Assembly (NCBI GenBank): GCA_002495225.1
Contig: DAEF01000151.1
Span: forward strand, 1 to 6,753
Reading direction: 5' to 3'
Length of the DNA: 6,753 nt
Source of the DNA: Methanoregulaceae archaeon UBA288
GTDB lineage: Archaea > Halobacteriota > Methanomicrobia > Methanomicrobiales > Methanospirillaceae
Positions 5,067 through 6,753 of this stretch are shown in pieces; the stretch's first letter is position 1, and every line of letters starts with the position of its first letter. The notes beneath the pieces were generated by a model. That model made no database searches and was not told the DNA's origin. It saw nothing but the letters and a program-made list of their open reading frames with translations. Position numbers and translations under genes: made by a program.

Positions 5067-6753
5067 TCCGCGCAGTCCGGGGGGAGCCCCTCGAACGGGG
5101 TCGGCGCGGCGAGTACGCCCCGCTCCCGGACCGAGGCCCGCCAGGCCGCCCGCACCGCCTCGACGAACGCGGCCGGGTCGTCTACGGTACTTTCGAGCGC
5201 GACCTCGAGCCGGGCTTCGAGCGCCCGGATCGCCCGGTCGCGGCACGCATCGAAGCCGGCGGCCGGGCCGAGGTCGACGAACGCGAGGAGTGTCGCCTCC
5301 TCGCGCCGGCGGTAGACGGCCGTGACCAGGCACGGGCGGGACTCGCCGTTCGCGTCGAGCATCGCGGCGCGGTACCGCCCCGGGACGCCGCGGGCCCCGC
5401 GCTGCCGCCGCTCCTCGGTCGTGGCGACCCGGTTCCGGTCGGGTTCGGCCACGCGGAGGACGAGCGTGCCGGGCGCGGTCTCACCGAAGAGGGCCCGGGC
5501 TGCGTCGTTCTCGTTCCGGATCCGGCCGTCGCGGCCCACGAAAACGAGCGGCAGGGGCGCCCCGGCAAAGAGCGCCTCGAACGCGTCGGCCCGGGTTGCG
5601 GTCCCGGCGGCGGCCGCGGACTGCTCTGCAACGTCGAAGCCCTCGTCGGCGAGGGCACGGACGAGCGCGACCTCGCGGGCGGTATAGGGGGTCGACCGGT
5701 CGGCGACCGCGACCACGCCGTTTGCGCCGACGGGGACCGCGAGGATGCGGCGAAGGGGCAGGGGGGCGTCCGGCGTCGCCTCGCGCACGGCCGGTTCCCC
5801 GCGCACCGTGTCCCCGGCGAGCACCGAGAGGTCCGCATCGGCGAGCGCGGGGGAGACCGCGAGGGGGACGATCACGTCGCCGTCCGTGCGGAGGACTGCG
5901 CCGTACCGCGACCCGGTCCCGCGGAGGGCCGCCGCGAGGAGCCGGTCGGCCGCGCCGGTCCCCTCGGCGCGGTGGATTGCCAAGAGCGCGTTCGCGAGGC
6001 TGCGTCGCTCCTCTGACTCCCCGAGCTGCCGGGAGAGGGCCGTCGCGTCGGTCGCGACGAGGGCGGCCCCGGCGACCGTTCGCCCTTCCCCCGGGACGGG
6101 CGTGGCCGCGAGCAGGAAGTGCCGGTCGTCCCGCTCGAGCTCGCCCGTCCCGGCCGTGCCGAAAGCCGCGAGCCGCGCGAGCGGCTCGAGCGCCTGCGCG
6201 ACGGGATCGGGGAACGCGGTCCAGAGCGTCCGGCCCGTCACCGGCCCGTCCGAGCCGGCGAGGAGCGCGAGCGCGTCGCCCCCCGCCGCCGTGACCCGGA
6301 GGTCGTCGTCGACCAGGAGGGCCGCGCCGGGCGAGTGGGCCACGAGCGCCCGGTGCACTGCCTCGCTCGCGGCGAGGGCATCTGCCTCCGACCGCTCGGC
6401 CGTCCGGTCGTCGACCGAGACGACCGCGAGGACCGGGGTCGCCATCGCGCCCGAGAGCTCGCAACAGCGAAGCCCGCTGGGGCCGCGGAGCCGGGCGCCG
6501 CGCCGCACGACCTCGCCGGCCGCGACATCGGCCGCGAAGGCAGCGTAAGCGGCGGGGTCCTCGAACGCCTCCGCGAACGACCGGGTTCGGAACGGCCCGA
6601 GCAGGGCCGCGGCGCGGTCGTTCAGGTCGTGGACCCGGCCGGTCGCGGGCATGAAGAAGAGGGTCGCGGCCGGGAGCCGGTCGCGGATACCGTGGTACCA
6701 GACCCGGTAGGCCGAGGCCTCGCCGGCCGCGGCCCCGAGCGCGGCCGCGACGA
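5057..6753 (-). CDS. Multidomain PAS/GAF sensor protein, N-terminus beyond the window
   Basis: At least 564 codons are visible; the frame stays open to the right edge, so the true start is outside. ATG 6652 is an internal Met within the first PAS domain, not the start: the 33 codons before it read on as RLPAATLFF and complete the PAS opening. Counting from the edge, PAS-like domains lie at about 22-115 (LPAATLFFMPATGRVHDLND), 131-237 (HSPGAALLVDDDLRVTAAGG) and 387-493 (APLPLVFVGRDGRIRNENDA). A GAF-like domain lies between them at about 246-376 (RSLANALLAIHRAEG to LAVPVGANGVVAVADRS). A charged helical tail (503-545) ends the protein. No histidine kinase H-box, ATPase, GGDEF or DNA-binding domain is visible, so any output domain would have to be in the missing N-terminal part. 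No transmembrane helix is seen in the visible part, so this portion is probably cytoplasmic. The ligand is unknown. Confidence 0.8.
   Translation of the reverse strand, partial: VAAALGAAAGEASAYRVWYHGIRDRLPAATLFFMPATGRVHDLNDRAAALLGPFRTRSFAEAFEDPAAYAAFAADVAAGEVVRRGARLRGPSGLRCCELSGAMATPVLAVVSVDDRTAERSEADALAASEAVHRALVAHSPGAALLVDDDLRVTAAGGDALALLAGSDGPVTGRTLWTAFPDPVAQALEPLARLAAFGTAGTGELERDDRHFLLAATPVPGEGRTVAGAALVATDATALSRQLGESEERRSLANALLAIHRAEGTGAADRLLAAALRGTGSRYGAVLRTDGDVIVPLAVSPALADADLSVLAGDTVRGEPAVREATPDAPLPLRRILAVPVGANGVVAVADRSTPYTAREVALVRALADEGFDVAEQSAAAAGTATRADAFEALFAGAPLPLVFVGRDGRIRNENDAARALFGETAPGTLVLRVAEPDRNRVATTEERRQRGARGVPGRYRAAMLDANGESRPCLVTAVYRRREEATLLAFVDLGPAAGFDACRDRAIRALEARLEVALESTVDDPAAFVEAVRAAWRASVRERGVLAAPTPFEGLPPDCADYS

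Noticed and set aside
4979..6016. 345-codon + strand open frame antisense to the PAS/GAF gene
   Set aside because: The composition is dominated by Arg, Gly, Glu and Pro with no domain pattern, whereas the minus-strand frame gives clear PAS and GAF motifs. It is a GC-driven shadow.

Overview
The window reads as chromosomal DNA of a GC-rich methanogenic archaeon, most likely of the order Methanomicrobiales. The pointers are an archaeal-type SRP (7S) RNA, a malate dehydrogenase of the NADP-preferring methanogen type, an archaeal elongation factor 1-beta, an amino acid kinase resembling the methanofuran-biosynthesis kinase MfnE, a COG2522-type archaeal regulator, and TATA boxes placed about 28-30 bases upstream of start codons. 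Genus and species cannot be fixed from the sequence alone. No mobile element, CRISPR array, tRNA or rRNA is visible, and no stretch longer than about 50 bases lacks a proposed feature.

Left part (1-2353). The SRP RNA fills roughly the first 280 bases, with its extreme 5' end probably just outside the window. It is followed on the + strand by mdh (316-1266). Converging on mdh is a three-gene minus-strand operon: an MfnE-like kinase, a 53-residue four-knuckle zinc protein, and aEF-1beta. It closes with a T-tract just past the aEF-1beta stop.

Middle part (2354-4394). A short divergent promoter region separates the kinase from a 558-residue exported protein. This protein has a lamin-tail-like domain, two phospholipase D (HKD) motifs and a C-terminal membrane anchor. 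Its stop lies 10 bases from the stop of the converging regulator pair.

Right part (4080-6753). Two small helix-turn-helix regulators are read on the minus strand and overlap by ATGA. Their start region carries a perfect 7-3-7 inverted repeat (4633-4649) between the predicted TATA box and the start codon, a good candidate autoregulatory operator. The same region holds the promoter of a divergent gene for a membrane-anchored OB-fold protein. That gene ends in a 10-base overlap with a long minus-strand PAS/GAF sensor protein that runs off the right edge.

The left half is housekeeping: protein targeting, translation, carbon metabolism and coenzyme synthesis. The right half is cell-surface and signalling functions. 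Very high GC produces many long open frames on the opposite strand of real genes; these were left out. No radically new system is evident. The best leads are the regulator pair with its operator, the exported lamin-tail/PLD protein, and the coupling of a putative methanofuran gene to translation genes.
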